This document shows, one piece after another, positions 54,827 through 63,124 of a DNA stretch of 64,000 nt. Made by a program: the position numbers and the translations under genes. Source of the stretch: Betaproteobacteria bacterium (GTDB lineage Bacteria; Pseudomonadota; Gammaproteobacteria; Burkholderiales; Casimicrobiaceae); contig JAAFJA010000005.1 of NCBI GenBank assembly GCA_013298765.1, positions 62,001 to 126,000 on the forward strand, written 5' to 3'. The stretch's first letter is position 1. The number at the start of each line of letters is the position of its first letter. The notes under the pieces are model-generated. The model was not told where the DNA came from. It saw nothing but the letters and a program-made list of their open reading frames with translations, and searched no databases.

Positions 54827-56296
54827 ATGTCCGAAGCTCTCGAAAAAGAGTCGCTATCTGCGAGCGTGGATGATGCGCTGTCGGAAGCCCTAGCCGACGT
54901 CGTCGCGCTCGTCCGGCAGTATCGACTGCTTTCTGGCTTTGCTGAAAGCCTCACCGACGCGCTTGAATCAGCGCCCAGCAGCCCTGTCATCGCAAGCGTG
55001 CTTGCAGAGTTGCGCGCACGCCTCGAAGCGCTACACCCCGCAGACGTTGCTCACATCCTAGAAGCGCTGCCACTTGACGAGCGGATGTTTGTTTGGGACT
55101 TGGTGAAAGCCGAGCGCGATGGTGACATCCTCGTTGAAACCTCGGATGCCGTTCGCGAAAGCCTGATCGCCAGCATGGATGCGCCCGAGCTGGTGGCCGC
55201 GGCCGCCACGCTGGACGCTGAAGAGATCGCCGAGCTCGCGCCCGATCTCCCGCACGAGGTTGTCGAAGAAGTCAAGAAAGCGCTCGATCCTGAAGAGCGC
55301 GAGCAACTTCGGCAAGCCATGTCGTACGAGGAAGACATGGTGGGCGCGCTCATGGATTTCGACATGATCGAGGTGCGCGCGGATGTCACGCTCGAAGTCG
55401 TGATGCGCTACTTGCGTCGTTTCGATGAATTACCAGCCAACACCGACCAAGTGTTCGTGATTGATCGTGACGACAAATTGCTCGGCGTCGTGCCCACCAA
55501 CGTGATTCTCGTCACCGATGAAGACAAGCTCGTGAGTGACGTCATGATCGAGCCGCCGATTCGGTTTGAGGCCACCGATCATGCCGACACCGCAGCCGCC
55601 GCGTTCGAACGATACGACCTCGTTTCCGCGCCTGTGGTCGATGCCCACGGCGAGCTCGTCGGCCGCGTCACCGTCTCCGAAGTGCTCGATTTCGTGCGCG
55701 AAAGTGCCGAAGAAGACGCGCGTAAAGTCGCCGGTCTGCGCGAAGAAGAAGACGTATTCGCGAGTGTGTGGAAGAGCGTGAAAAACCGCTGGCAATGGCT
55801 CGCGCTCAATCTGATCACCGCATTCATCGCCTCGCGCGCGACTGATCTCTTTCAAGGCTCGATTCAGAAGCTCGCCGTGCTTGCAGTGCTGCAAACCATT
55901 GTGGCGGGCATTGGCGGCAACTCCGGCAATCAAACGCTCACCATGATCGCGCGCGCCATTGCGCTCGGGCAAATCGGCACCGAACACTTCCGTCGTTTGA
56001 TCCGAAAAGAAATCAGCGTCGCGCTGCTAAACGGCGTGATTTTCGGCGGCATCATCGGCGTCGTCATTGGCGTGATGGAGCAAAGCTGGGGCTTGGGCCT
56101 CGTGCTCACCGCGGCGATGACGCTGAACCTCGTGCTCGCCTCGATCATGGGCGTGCTGATCCCGATGTGGCGACACAAAAGCGGCCGCGATCCCGCGCAA
56201 GGCGGCAGCGTTTTGCTGACGGCCGTTACCGATACCGGCGGCTTTTTCATCTTCTTGGGCCTCGCAACGATCTTTCTGCTGCGTTCAACCAGTTGA
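54827..56296 (+). CDS. mgtE: Magnesium transporter MgtE
   Basis: 489 residues. Homodimeric Mg2+ channel. An N-terminal superhelical domain (LHPADVAHILEALPLDERMF) is followed by two CBS domains (about residues 185-305) that sense Mg2+, and a C-terminal five-helix pore (GGNSGNQTLTMIARAIALGQ; VTDTGGFFIFLGLATIFL). No Mg2+ riboswitch was recognised in the 162-base leader. Confidence 0.97.
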   Translation: MSEALEKESLSASVDDALSEALADVVALVRQYRLLSGFAESLTDALESAPSSPVIASVLAELRARLEALHPADVAHILEALPLDERMFVWDLVKAERDGDILVETSDAVRESLIASMDAPELVAAAATLDAEEIAELAPDLPHEVVEEVKKALDPEEREQLRQAMSYEEDMVGALMDFDMIEVRADVTLEVVMRYLRRFDELPANTDQVFVIDRDDKLLGVVPTNVILVTDEDKLVSDVMIEPPIRFEATDHADTAAAAFERYDLVSAPVVDAHGELVGRVTVSEVLDFVRESAEEDARKVAGLREEEDVFASVWKSVKNRWQWLALNLITAFIASRATDLFQGSIQKLAVLAVLQTIVAGIGGNSGNQTLTMIARAIALGQIGTEHFRRLIRKEISVALLNGVIFGGIIGVVIGVMEQSWGLGLVLTAAMTLNLVLASIMGVLIPMWRHKSGRDPAQGGSVLLTAVTDTGGFFIFLGLATIFLLRSTS

Positions 56297-56496
56297 TCGT
56301 GAGCCCGGTGTCAGAAACAAAGCTTTTCGACGAAAGCTTCGTTTTGAATGGGCTACCTGAACGTTAGTGCGGTCTACCAAGAAACTGCAAAAAGCGCGTT
56401 GAGCCCTAATAAAACAAGTTTTCTAATTCATACGTTATTCGCGCTTTGCAGGGCGTGTTGTCTGTCGCTGCGCTACCGAAATAACGCTCTCGGGAA
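56297..56496. other. Non-coding gap after mgtE
   Basis: 200 bases. It contains AAAGCTTTTCGACGAAAGCTT near 56320 (a small dyad) and an AT-rich patch, AGCCCTAATAAAACAAG (56402-56418), that vaguely resembles R2 ends. No gene. Confidence 0.35.
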
Positions 56497-56664
56497 ATGA
56501 CAATCACAATCGCCGATTCCCGCATCGGCACGCAAGTCGCTCGTGACATCAACGGTGCCGCCATCATCGGCGGAATCAATTTCCCACCTGGCGCGACCCG
56601 CACGACTTGGCCCGCCATTCGCGATTACCTGATTCAAAACTGCGGATTGGGCGCCCTGCAATAG
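56497..56664 (+). CDS. Possible 55-residue small protein
   Basis: Intact frame from ATG (preceded by GGGAA) to TAG. About two thirds of its third codon positions are G or C, like neighbouring genes. The peptide starts MTITIADSRIGTQVARD and ends CGLGALQ; no family recognised, no signal peptide or membrane helix. It may be a genuine small protein or the remnant of a longer gene, and overlapping minus-strand frames look worse. It lies between mgtE and an R2 element. Confidence 0.35.
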   Translation: MTITIADSRIGTQVARDINGAAIIGGINFPPGATRTTWPAIRDYLIQNCGLGALQ

Positions 56665-56716
56665 CGAGCGCGCGCCAAGTCGTGCGCACGTCTCCAACTA
56701 GAATGAAAAAGCTAGT

Positions 56717-56820
56717 CACGCTAAGCCAATATTTAATTGGGGCAAAGGCTTAAAAATTATAGTTGTTGTAAATTATATAAATCGCCCCTTAGCCCAAATA
56801 TAGTTGAGTGTACGTGGAAA
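56717..56820. repeat. AT-rich MITE-like element, family R2
   Basis: 104 bases, the same length as the copy at 36988, starting CACGCTAAGCCAATATTTAA and ending TACGTGGAAA. The inner parts of the ends hold GCCAATATTTAATTGGGGC and its imperfect inverse CCCCTTAGCCCAAATATAG. Strongly AT-rich against its surroundings. Confidence 0.65.
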
Positions 56821-56987
56821 TAGTTGATATGTGACCGCGTCTTGTATCAGGTCGCAAAGCGCGCCTCATTGACACAAAGCCAAGTAACGCCACGCAACGC
56901 AATTTCTCCGCTGAAACCTGATCGCTCGTCTCATCACACGCATCACTCCTGCAGGCCGCCGTAGCCGAACGCCGATAATTTACATCC

Positions 56988-57899
56988 ATGAATCCCGCCG
57001 AATACCGCACGATTTATCTCATCATCGCCGCCGTCGCCCTCAGCGCCGCGCTGATCGAAGGGCTTGTGCTCGCATACATTGCGCAACGCGGCTACAACTG
57101 GAAAAGCTATTTCGCATCGCTCTTCATCGCGGTGGGTCGTCGCGTTGCAGATTTCATCCCGATTGCGATTGCATTTCCCGGCGCGTTTTGGCTTTATGAA
57201 CACCGGCTGATCGATTGGAATTTGCGCGATTGGCCCGCGTACGTCGCGCTCTTCTTCATTCTGGAATTCGCGTATTACTGGTTTCATCGCGCAAGCCATC
57301 GCGTGCGGCTTTGGTGGCTTAATCACAGCGTTCATCACTCGCCAAACGAATTCACGCTTTCCACCGCCTATCGCCTAGGCTGGACGGGGCGCATCACGCT
57401 CTCGCTCATCTTCTTCGTGCCGATTGCTTGGCTCGGCTTTCCCCCAGCATTGGTCGCCATCGCGCTCAGCATCAATCTTCTCTATCAATTCTGGATTCAT
57501 GCCGAATGGATTCCCAAGCTGGGCTTCCTTGAAGGCATCTTGAACACGCCCTCCGCCCATCGCGTGCATCACGCATCAAACGTCGAATACCTAGACGCGA
57601 ATTACGGCGGCGTGCTCGTCATCTTTGATCGCCTATTCGGCACCTACATCCCCGAACGCGACGAAGAAAAACCGATCTACGGCTGGGTGCAACCCATCGA
57701 AACGCACAACCCGCTCGCCATTGTGTTTCGCCCTTGGCGAGACCTCTTTCGCGATCTAAAAACCGCACGTAGCGCCCGCGACGTAATCGGCTTCGTCTTC
57801 GCTCCACCCGGATGGCAACCCGACGGCAACGGCCCGACGACGGAGAATTTGAGGAAGCGAGCGCTCTCGCGCGATCAGGCTGCCGTCCCCGCTGAATAA
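56988..57899 (+). CDS. Fatty acid hydroxylase/sterol desaturase family membrane protein
   Basis: 303 residues with several membrane helices and the eight-His di-iron signature of the family: HRASHR, HSVHHSPN and HRVHH. Related to bacterial sterol desaturase-like proteins and alkylglycerol monooxygenase-like enzymes. The substrate (fatty acyl, sphingolipid, carotenoid or sterol-like) is unknown. The ATG at 56988 is the first in frame. The downstream gap carries a repeat related to that at 24026. Confidence 0.92.
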   Translation: MNPAEYRTIYLIIAAVALSAALIEGLVLAYIAQRGYNWKSYFASLFIAVGRRVADFIPIAIAFPGAFWLYEHRLIDWNLRDWPAYVALFFILEFAYYWFHRASHRVRLWWLNHSVHHSPNEFTLSTAYRLGWTGRITLSLIFFVPIAWLGFPPALVAIALSINLLYQFWIHAEWIPKLGFLEGILNTPSAHRVHHASNVEYLDANYGGVLVIFDRLFGTYIPERDEEKPIYGWVQPIETHNPLAIVFRPWRDLFRDLKTARSARDVIGFVFAPPGWQPDGNGPTTENLRKRALSRDQAAVPAE

Positions 57900-57940
57900 G
57901 CGATTGAACGGACTCGATTTGCCCATGATTTTCTTGCGCT

Positions 57941-58030
57941 TTGTAGGCGCGGGCTTGACCGCGCTTCTCCCGCTTCTCGCCAAAGCCTGAAGCGACGTTG
58001 ATCCGCGCCTTCGCGGAGAGTCGCCTACAA
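57941..58030. repeat. TTGTAGGCGCGGGCTTGACC repeat with inverted partner
   Basis: The left part shares about 25 bases (TGTAGGCGCGGGCTTGACCG onward) with 24027-24051. The right end, TCGCCTACAA preceded by CGCGCC, is its partial inverse, so the 90 bases can form a long imperfect hairpin. It lies between the hydroxylase and the toxin-antitoxin operon. Confidence 0.6.
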
Positions 58031-58099
58031 ACTTAAGATGAAATCGTGCCGATTCAATAGTCGCCTCCCGCTGATCTCGGTTTCATGAGCGCCTGTGCT

Positions 58100-58120
58100 A
58101 AAGTAAGGATTCCTTACTTT
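58100..58120. promoter_or_regulatory. Perfect palindromic operator before the antitoxin gene
   Basis: Arms AAAGTAAGGA and TCCTTACTTT around one central T, ending 14 bases before the antitoxin ATG. The position and symmetry fit the binding site of an AbrB-type dimer repressing its own operon. The binding is inferred. Confidence 0.72.
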
Positions 58121-58134
58121 CCCTGAGACGCCGC

Positions 58135-58374
58135 ATGCTCGCTAAAGTGACTTCCAAAAATCAGCTGACGTTGCCAAAAAGCGTGACGCAGGCGGTCGGT
58201 GCCACGGAATACTTCGACGTTGAAGCGCGTGACGGGCAAATCATCCTCACGCCCGTGCGCATCCAGCGCGGCGACGCGGTGCGCGCGAAGCTCGCCGAAC
58301 TCGCGATCGACGAAACCGACGTAAACGACGCCGTCAAATGGTCGCGGCGCGGCAGCAAAGCGCGTTCGCAGTAA
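58135..58374 (+). CDS. AbrB/SpoVT-type antitoxin
   Basis: 79 residues. The N-terminal swapped-hairpin AbrB domain (MLAKVTSKNQLTLPKSV ... YFDVEARDGQIILTPV) binds DNA. The C-terminal part (about residues 45-79) is helical and charged and would clasp the PIN toxin. First gene of a four-gene operon; the toxin start follows 18 bases after its stop. Probably autoregulatory through the palindrome at 58100. Confidence 0.92.
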   Translation: MLAKVTSKNQLTLPKSVTQAVGATEYFDVEARDGQIILTPVRIQRGDAVRAKLAELAIDETDVNDAVKWSRRGSKARSQ

Positions 58375-58392
58375 GCCCCGGAAACGAACCGC

Positions 58393-58839
58393 GTGGCTTC
58401 CAATAGAAAGCCGGGCGCGCCGCGCGTCGTGCTCGACACCAACATCGTGCTCTCCGCGCTCGTCTTTCGCGCAGGCATCGCCGCGCGCGCACGCGCCGCG
58501 TGGCAAGCGGGCGTGTTCACGCCGCTCGTCTCCACGGCCACCGCGCAAGAGCTAGTGCGCGTACTTGCGTATCCGAAATTTCGGCTCACCAAAGAAGACC
58601 GTGACGAATTGCTTGCAGACTATCTGCCCTACGCAACCACGGTTCGAATCCCCGAGCCTCCGCCACACGTCCCGGAATGCCGCGATACGTTTGACACCAT
58701 GTTTCTGCATCTAGCCGCAGCAGGAAAAGCCAAAGCGCTCGTAACCGGAGACCGTGACTTGCTAGCGCTTGCAGGGAAGACTAAATTCGAAATAGTCACG
58801 CTGGATGCGTTTCTAGCCAAGCTAGAAATCGCCCAGTAA
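58393..58839 (+). CDS. PIN-domain toxin (VapC-like ribonuclease)
   Basis: 148 residues from a GTG. The PIN-fold acidic set is visible: Asp in VVLDTNIVLSAL, Glu in TAQELVRVLAYPKF, Asp in CRDTFDTMFLHLA, and Asp in LVTGDRDLLAL. Belongs to the branch annotated as putative toxin component of PIN family, usually paired with an AbrB-type antitoxin. In known relatives it cleaves tRNA or rRNA. The restriction-modification gene begins 16 bases after its stop. Confidence 0.92.
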   Translation: MASNRKPGAPRVVLDTNIVLSALVFRAGIAARARAAWQAGVFTPLVSTATAQELVRVLAYPKFRLTKEDRDELLADYLPYATTVRIPEPPPHVPECRDTFDTMFLHLAAAGKAKALVTGDRDLLALAGKTKFEIVTLDAFLAKLEIAQ

Positions 58840-58855
58840 CCAACGAAAAAGCATC

Positions 58856-61726
58856 ATGCCTCTCTCCTGGACCGAAATTCGTGATCGCGCCGTTCAATTC
58901 CAAAAGCGTTGGAAGGATGAGACGTCCGAGCAAGCCGAATCGCAATCGTTTTGGACTGAGTTTTTCAATATCTACGGCGTTGATCGCAAGCGCGTTGGCA
59001 CGTTCGAAAAGAAAGTCGCATTGAAACGCGCGAAGAGCGTGAAGAACGGCCGCATCGATCTCTTCTGGCCGGGCAAATTGCTGATTGAAATGAAGAGCCG
59101 TGGGCAAGACCTGGATCGCGCGTTCGATCAAGCCACCGATTATTTCGAAGGGCTTCCTGAGCGTGATTTGCCGCGCTACATCCTTGTTTGCAATTTCAGG
59201 CACTTCCGTCTCTACGATCTGGAAGAACGCATCGATCATCCCGAATTCACGATCGATCAACTCGATAAGCGCATCAAGCTATTCGGTTTTATCGCGGGCT
59301 ACAACGTTCAGGCGATCAAACCGCAAGACCCAATCAATATCAAAGCCGCCGAGCGCATGGGCAAATTGCACGATGCGCTCGAAGCCAGCGGCTACACCGG
59401 GCATCCGCTCGAAGTGTTGCTCGTGCGCCTCTTATTCTGTTTGTTTGCAGACGACACCGGAATCTTCACGCCTACCGCAAGCTTCCGCGAATGGATTGAA
59501 AACGAAACGAAGGAAGACGGCAGCGATCTAGGTCGAGCGCTCAATGAACTCTTCGAAATCCTCAATACGCCCAAGGCCTCACGACTTGCTGCCCAGAAAG
59601 AAAAGTACGAAGCGTTCGAATACGTCAACGGTCAATTATTTGCGGAAACGTTGCGCACCCCCGAATTTAGCGGGCGAACGCGTGAACTGCTGCTAGATGC
59701 GTGCAGCCTTGATTGGAGCACGATCAGCCCTGCAATCTTCGGCGCGCTCTTTCAAAGCATCATGAACGTCGACGAGCGCCGCAAGATCGGCGCGCACTAC
59801 ACGAGCGAAGAAAACATTCTCAAACTCATCAAACCGCTCTTCCTTGATGAACTCCGCGACGAATTCGAGCGCTGCAAAGGCAATCGCAACAAACTGTTCG
59901 AGTTGCAAAAGAAGTTGCGCACGCTCACCTTTCTCGATCCCGCCTGCGGCTGCGGCAACTTCCTCGTGATCGCGTATCGCGAACTTCGTTTGCTGGAGTT
60001 AGACATTTTGCGCGCCGCTAACAAAGGACCGGGTTCGCGCTTAATCGATATTCACACTGAACTAAGTATCAACGTTGATCAGTTCTACGGCATTGAGATC
60101 GAAGAATTCCCGGCACAGATTGCGCAGGTCGCGATGTGGCTCACCGATCATCAAATGAATCGATTGGTGAGCGATGAATTCGGCGCGTACTTCGCACGCA
60201 TCCCGCTCAAAAGCTCGGCTGCCATTCGGCACGCAAATGCGCTCCGCGTCGACTGGACCGATGTGCTTCCCGCAGAACGATGCAGCTATGTGCTTGGGAA
60301 CCCGCCCTTTCTTGGAAAGAAAGAGCAGAGCGCGGCGCAGAAAGCGGACGTCGAGCCGATTTTTTCCAAGCTCAAAGGTGGGGGGCTGCTCGATTACGTC
60401 GCTGCTTGGTACTTGAAGGCCGTCGATTACGTCGATCCGCCGAATTCGATGAGTGGCGGGTTGTTTCCGAACGAAAACAAGCGAATCAAGTGCGCGTTCG
60501 TATCAACCAACAGCATCACGCAGGGCGAACAAGTGGGCGTTTTGTGGACGTGGCTGCTCGCGCGGGGCGTAAAGATTCATTTCGCACATCGGACGTTCAA
60601 GTGGAGCAATGAAGCAAGCGGGAAAGCCGCAGTGCATTGCGTGATCATCGGTTTTGCATTGCACGAATCCGCGCAAAAGACGCTATTTGAATACGATGAG
60701 ATCGATGGCGATCCGCATCCAAGTTTTGTGACCAATATTTCGCCTTATCTTGTTGATGCTGCGGACGTGGTGCTGCTTAACCGACGGTCACCAATCAATG
60801 ACTTCTTGGCGATTTCTTTTGGCAGCATGCCGAACGACGGCGGGCACTTGCTTTTGACGAAGCAGGAAAAAGACGCGCTACTTAGGTTGGAGCCAAAGGC
60901 GTCTCCGTTTGTGCGCCAGTTTCTTGGATCTGTGGAACTCATAAACGCGCAGCCACGTTGGTGCTTGTGGCTCAAGGACTGCCCTCCTTCTCACTTGCGT
61001 GCGATGCCAATAGTTCTCGAACGTTTGACGAAGGTTAGAGAATCCCGCCTTGACAGTGATCGCCCCACCACGAGGTTACTCGCTGAGAAACCGTCAAGAT
61101 TCGGCGAAGATCGACAACCAACAAAGAGGTATCTCGCGATACCAAAAACTTCGTCTGAACGTCGCCAGTTCGTTCCTATGGCGTTTCTTGAAGCGTCTGT
61201 TGTTGCCAGTACTGAGTTGTTTACCTGTGCTCATGCGGCTACATTTCACTTTGGTACTCTTTCGTCAACAATGCACAACGCCTGGATTCGCGCGGTCTGC
61301 GGACGACTAAAGAGCGACTTTCGGTACTCGGCAGGCATCGTCTACAACAACTTCCCCTGGCCGGACATCCTCACCCGCCCTTCGGACACTCTCTCGCCGA
61401 GGGAGAGGGGATGCGTTGAGGCGATTGAGATGGCCGCGAAAGGCGTCCTCGACGCGCGGGCGGCGCATCCCGAATCCTCGCTCGCCGATCTCTACGATCC
61501 GCTGACGATGCCGCCGGATTTGTTGAAAGCGCATCAAAAACTCGACGCGGCAGTGGATGCCGCGTACTACCTTTCGCATGCCGCAGACGGCGCAAAGAAA
61601 ACGTGGAAATCGGACGCAGAGCGCGTTGCGTTTCTTTTCACGCTCTATCAAAAGTTCACGAGTTTGCTGCCAACCGACGCGCCGAAAAAGTTGAAGCGCT
61701 CGCGCAAGGCTGCGGGCGGCGCATAA
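58856..61726 (+). CDS. MmeI-like type IIL restriction-modification enzyme
   Basis: 956 residues, single-chain nuclease, methyltransferase and specificity protein. The nuclease PD-(D/E)XK residues Asp68, Glu78 and Lys80 (RIDLFWPGKLLIEMKS) are spaced as in MmeI (D70, E80, K82). A helical spacer precedes the methyltransferase SAM motif FLDPACGCGNF (about 359-369) and the catalytic NPPF (482-485), which indicates N6-adenine methylation. The target-recognition part is about residues 640-840, with rare AGA/AGG codons at 730-759. The C-terminus holds LADLYDPLTMPPDLLKAHQKL. All motifs are intact, so it is probably active. Its stop codon abuts the Fic start. Confidence 0.93.
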   Translation: MPLSWTEIRDRAVQFQKRWKDETSEQAESQSFWTEFFNIYGVDRKRVGTFEKKVALKRAKSVKNGRIDLFWPGKLLIEMKSRGQDLDRAFDQATDYFEGLPERDLPRYILVCNFRHFRLYDLEERIDHPEFTIDQLDKRIKLFGFIAGYNVQAIKPQDPINIKAAERMGKLHDALEASGYTGHPLEVLLVRLLFCLFADDTGIFTPTASFREWIENETKEDGSDLGRALNELFEILNTPKASRLAAQKEKYEAFEYVNGQLFAETLRTPEFSGRTRELLLDACSLDWSTISPAIFGALFQSIMNVDERRKIGAHYTSEENILKLIKPLFLDELRDEFERCKGNRNKLFELQKKLRTLTFLDPACGCGNFLVIAYRELRLLELDILRAANKGPGSRLIDIHTELSINVDQFYGIEIEEFPAQIAQVAMWLTDHQMNRLVSDEFGAYFARIPLKSSAAIRHANALRVDWTDVLPAERCSYVLGNPPFLGKKEQSAAQKADVEPIFSKLKGGGLLDYVAAWYLKAVDYVDPPNSMSGGLFPNENKRIKCAFVSTNSITQGEQVGVLWTWLLARGVKIHFAHRTFKWSNEASGKAAVHCVIIGFALHESAQKTLFEYDEIDGDPHPSFVTNISPYLVDAADVVLLNRRSPINDFLAISFGSMPNDGGHLLLTKQEKDALLRLEPKASPFVRQFLGSVELINAQPRWCLWLKDCPPSHLRAMPIVLERLTKVRESRLDSDRPTTRLLAEKPSRFGEDRQPTKRYLAIPKTSSERRQFVPMAFLEASVVASTELFTCAHAATFHFGTLSSTMHNAWIRAVCGRLKSDFRYSAGIVYNNFPWPDILTRPSDTLSPRERGCVEAIEMAAKGVLDARAAHPESSLADLYDPLTMPPDLLKAHQKLDAAVDAAYYLSHAADGAKKTWKSDAERVAFLFTLYQKFTSLLPTDAPKKLKRSRKAAGGA
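61369..61420. repeat. REP-like palindrome inserted in frame in the restriction-modification gene
   Basis: Contains CTCTCTCGCCGAGGGAGAGG, a dyad typical of dispersed intergenic REP-type repeats, preceded by CCTCACCCGCCC. It encodes DTLSPRERGC-like sequence (about residues 839-855), interrupting the conserved C-terminal region between PWPDI and VEAIEMAAKGVLDAR without breaking the frame. Confidence 0.55.
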
Positions 61727-62383
61727 ATGCCTACCCTCGCGCGAGACCGATATGCGGCGGAAGGCGTCGAATCTGAATTCGAACCGGGTTCGCGCGGGCG
61801 AGTGTTGCGCAATCGCCGCAGTATCGTGCGCGTACGCGACATGCAGTCGGCCGAGTCGGCAGCACTTCTAGATGTTCAGCGATGGGCGCTGGAACACTTT
61901 TCCGCCACCCATCGGTTCACGGCTGACGATCTTTGCTTGATCCATAAGCAATGGCTGGGCGACATATACGAATGGGCGGGACTGTATCGAACGGTGAATA
62001 TCGGCAAGGGCGGTTTGATGTTTGCCGCTGCGCCGCAATTGCCACGCTTGATGCAGAACTTCGAACGCGATGAACTGAAGCGGTTTACACCGTGCCGTGG
62101 ATTCGATGCGTTAACGCTCGCGAAAGCCCTCGCTCGGACGCATGCGGAGCTTGTGTTGATTCATCCGTTCCGCGAGGGAAATGGGCGCTGTTCACGGATT
62201 TTGTGTACGTTGATGGCGCTGCAAGCGGACTTTCCGCCGCTGGATTTCTCGCCACTTGCGGGTCGCGGAAGAGCCGTGTATTTCGCGGCAATTCGATCTG
62301 CGCTAGATCGGAATTACGAGCCGCTAGAAACCTGCTTTACCCGCGTGCTCGCGCGGACGTTGCGCGCCCACGCGGCGGCTTAG
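61727..62383 (+). CDS. Fic/DOC family protein
   Basis: 218 residues. Fic enzymes usually transfer AMP or another phosphoryl group to a target protein. The catalytic motif is complete: HPFREGNGR (His146 to Arg154), preceded by the flap region YRTVNIGKGGLMFAA (about 87-101). I see no [ST]xxxE[GN] inhibitory helix at either end, so a separate inhibitor or partner may exist. The ATG follows the restriction-modification stop directly (TAAATG), implying translational coupling and shared control. The role in the operon is inferred. Confidence 0.9.
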   Translation: MPTLARDRYAAEGVESEFEPGSRGRVLRNRRSIVRVRDMQSAESAALLDVQRWALEHFSATHRFTADDLCLIHKQWLGDIYEWAGLYRTVNIGKGGLMFAAAPQLPRLMQNFERDELKRFTPCRGFDALTLAKALARTHAELVLIHPFREGNGRCSRILCTLMALQADFPPLDFSPLAGRGRAVYFAAIRSALDRNYEPLETCFTRVLARTLRAHAAA

Positions 62384-62540
62384 TTTCTTGCGTGCTCGCA
62401 AACGGTTTGAAAATGCCTTCGATCGCAGACGAAGTCGCGGCGGTGCGGCGAAGCGCTGCGTCACGCTTGGCTTCGTTTTTGAGCCAGACGTTTGATTGAA
62501 GCAGCGTCGTTTTCATAGCCGTATTATCGCCGAAATCACG

Positions 62541-63068
62541 TTACCACTGCGAACCCACCGCCCCACGCTCCGCATTCAACCAATCTCTCACCGCTTCCGG
62601 CATCGGTGCGGGGTAGATGGGTTCGTTCATCGCGGCGTAGGAGATTTCGTTTTTTACGAAGCCTTGTTTGCTGACGGCGGTGCCTTTCATGTATCCGGCG
62701 GCGCAGAGTTTTTCGCCGTCGCTAAATTCGAAGCGCATGTAATTCCATTGCTCGTCGCAGGCGTCGAGTCGGAATTTGAGGGTGTATTTCTGGAATGGCT
62801 TGAGCCCGCGGCGATAGCTGATGAAAGAGCCGCCGGCCATCGGTCGCCAGCCGTTTTTGATGAGCACTTTGGCGAACCCAATTCGAACGAAGTATTCGAT
62901 CAGCATGAGATCGATCATGGTCAGATAGCGGCCGTTATTCATGTGGCCATTGATGTCGAGATCATTGGGCCACACGCGAAAGCTGCGAACCAGCGTGTCG
63001 CCGGTGCGCAGTTTCGATTTGCGCCAACCGCGCAGGAAGGTCCAAAGCAAACGAAGATAGAGATTCAT
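62541..63068 (-). CDS. Hot-dog thioesterase-like protein (THEM6/4HBT type)
   Basis: About 175 residues from the ATG at 63068 (MNLYLRLLWTFLRG); a TTG at 63110 is also in frame but would lie in the operator pair. The conserved hot-dog motif is VWPNDLDINGHMNNGRYLTM, with GGSFISYRRGLKPFQKY following. Such proteins act on acyl-CoA or acyl-ACP esters. It is divergent from the MarR gene and probably its regulatory target. Confidence 0.87.
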   Translation of the reverse strand: MNLYLRLLWTFLRGWRKSKLRTGDTLVRSFRVWPNDLDINGHMNNGRYLTMIDLMLIEYFVRIGFAKVLIKNGWRPMAGGSFISYRRGLKPFQKYTLKFRLDACDEQWNYMRFEFSDGEKLCAAGYMKGTAVSKQGFVKNEISYAAMNEPIYPAPMPEAVRDWLNAERGAVGSQW

Positions 63069-63104
63069 GTCGATGGGGGACAAGTTCGTAGAACCCGAAT
63101 AATA

Positions 63105-63118
63105 GTTCAAAATTGAAC
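63105..63118. promoter_or_regulatory. MarR-type operator, site 1
   Basis: GTTCAAAATTGAAC, inverted arms GTTCAA/TTGAAC around AA. Identical to site 2, 20 bases away, in the gap between divergent genes. Confidence 0.75.
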
Positions 63119-63124
63119 GAAACG

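Noticed and set aside
62392-62499. 35-codon frame after the Fic gene, considered as a Fic inhibitor
   Set aside because: There is no [ST]xxxE[GN] motif and no good ribosome site. Mentioned only as a weak possibility.
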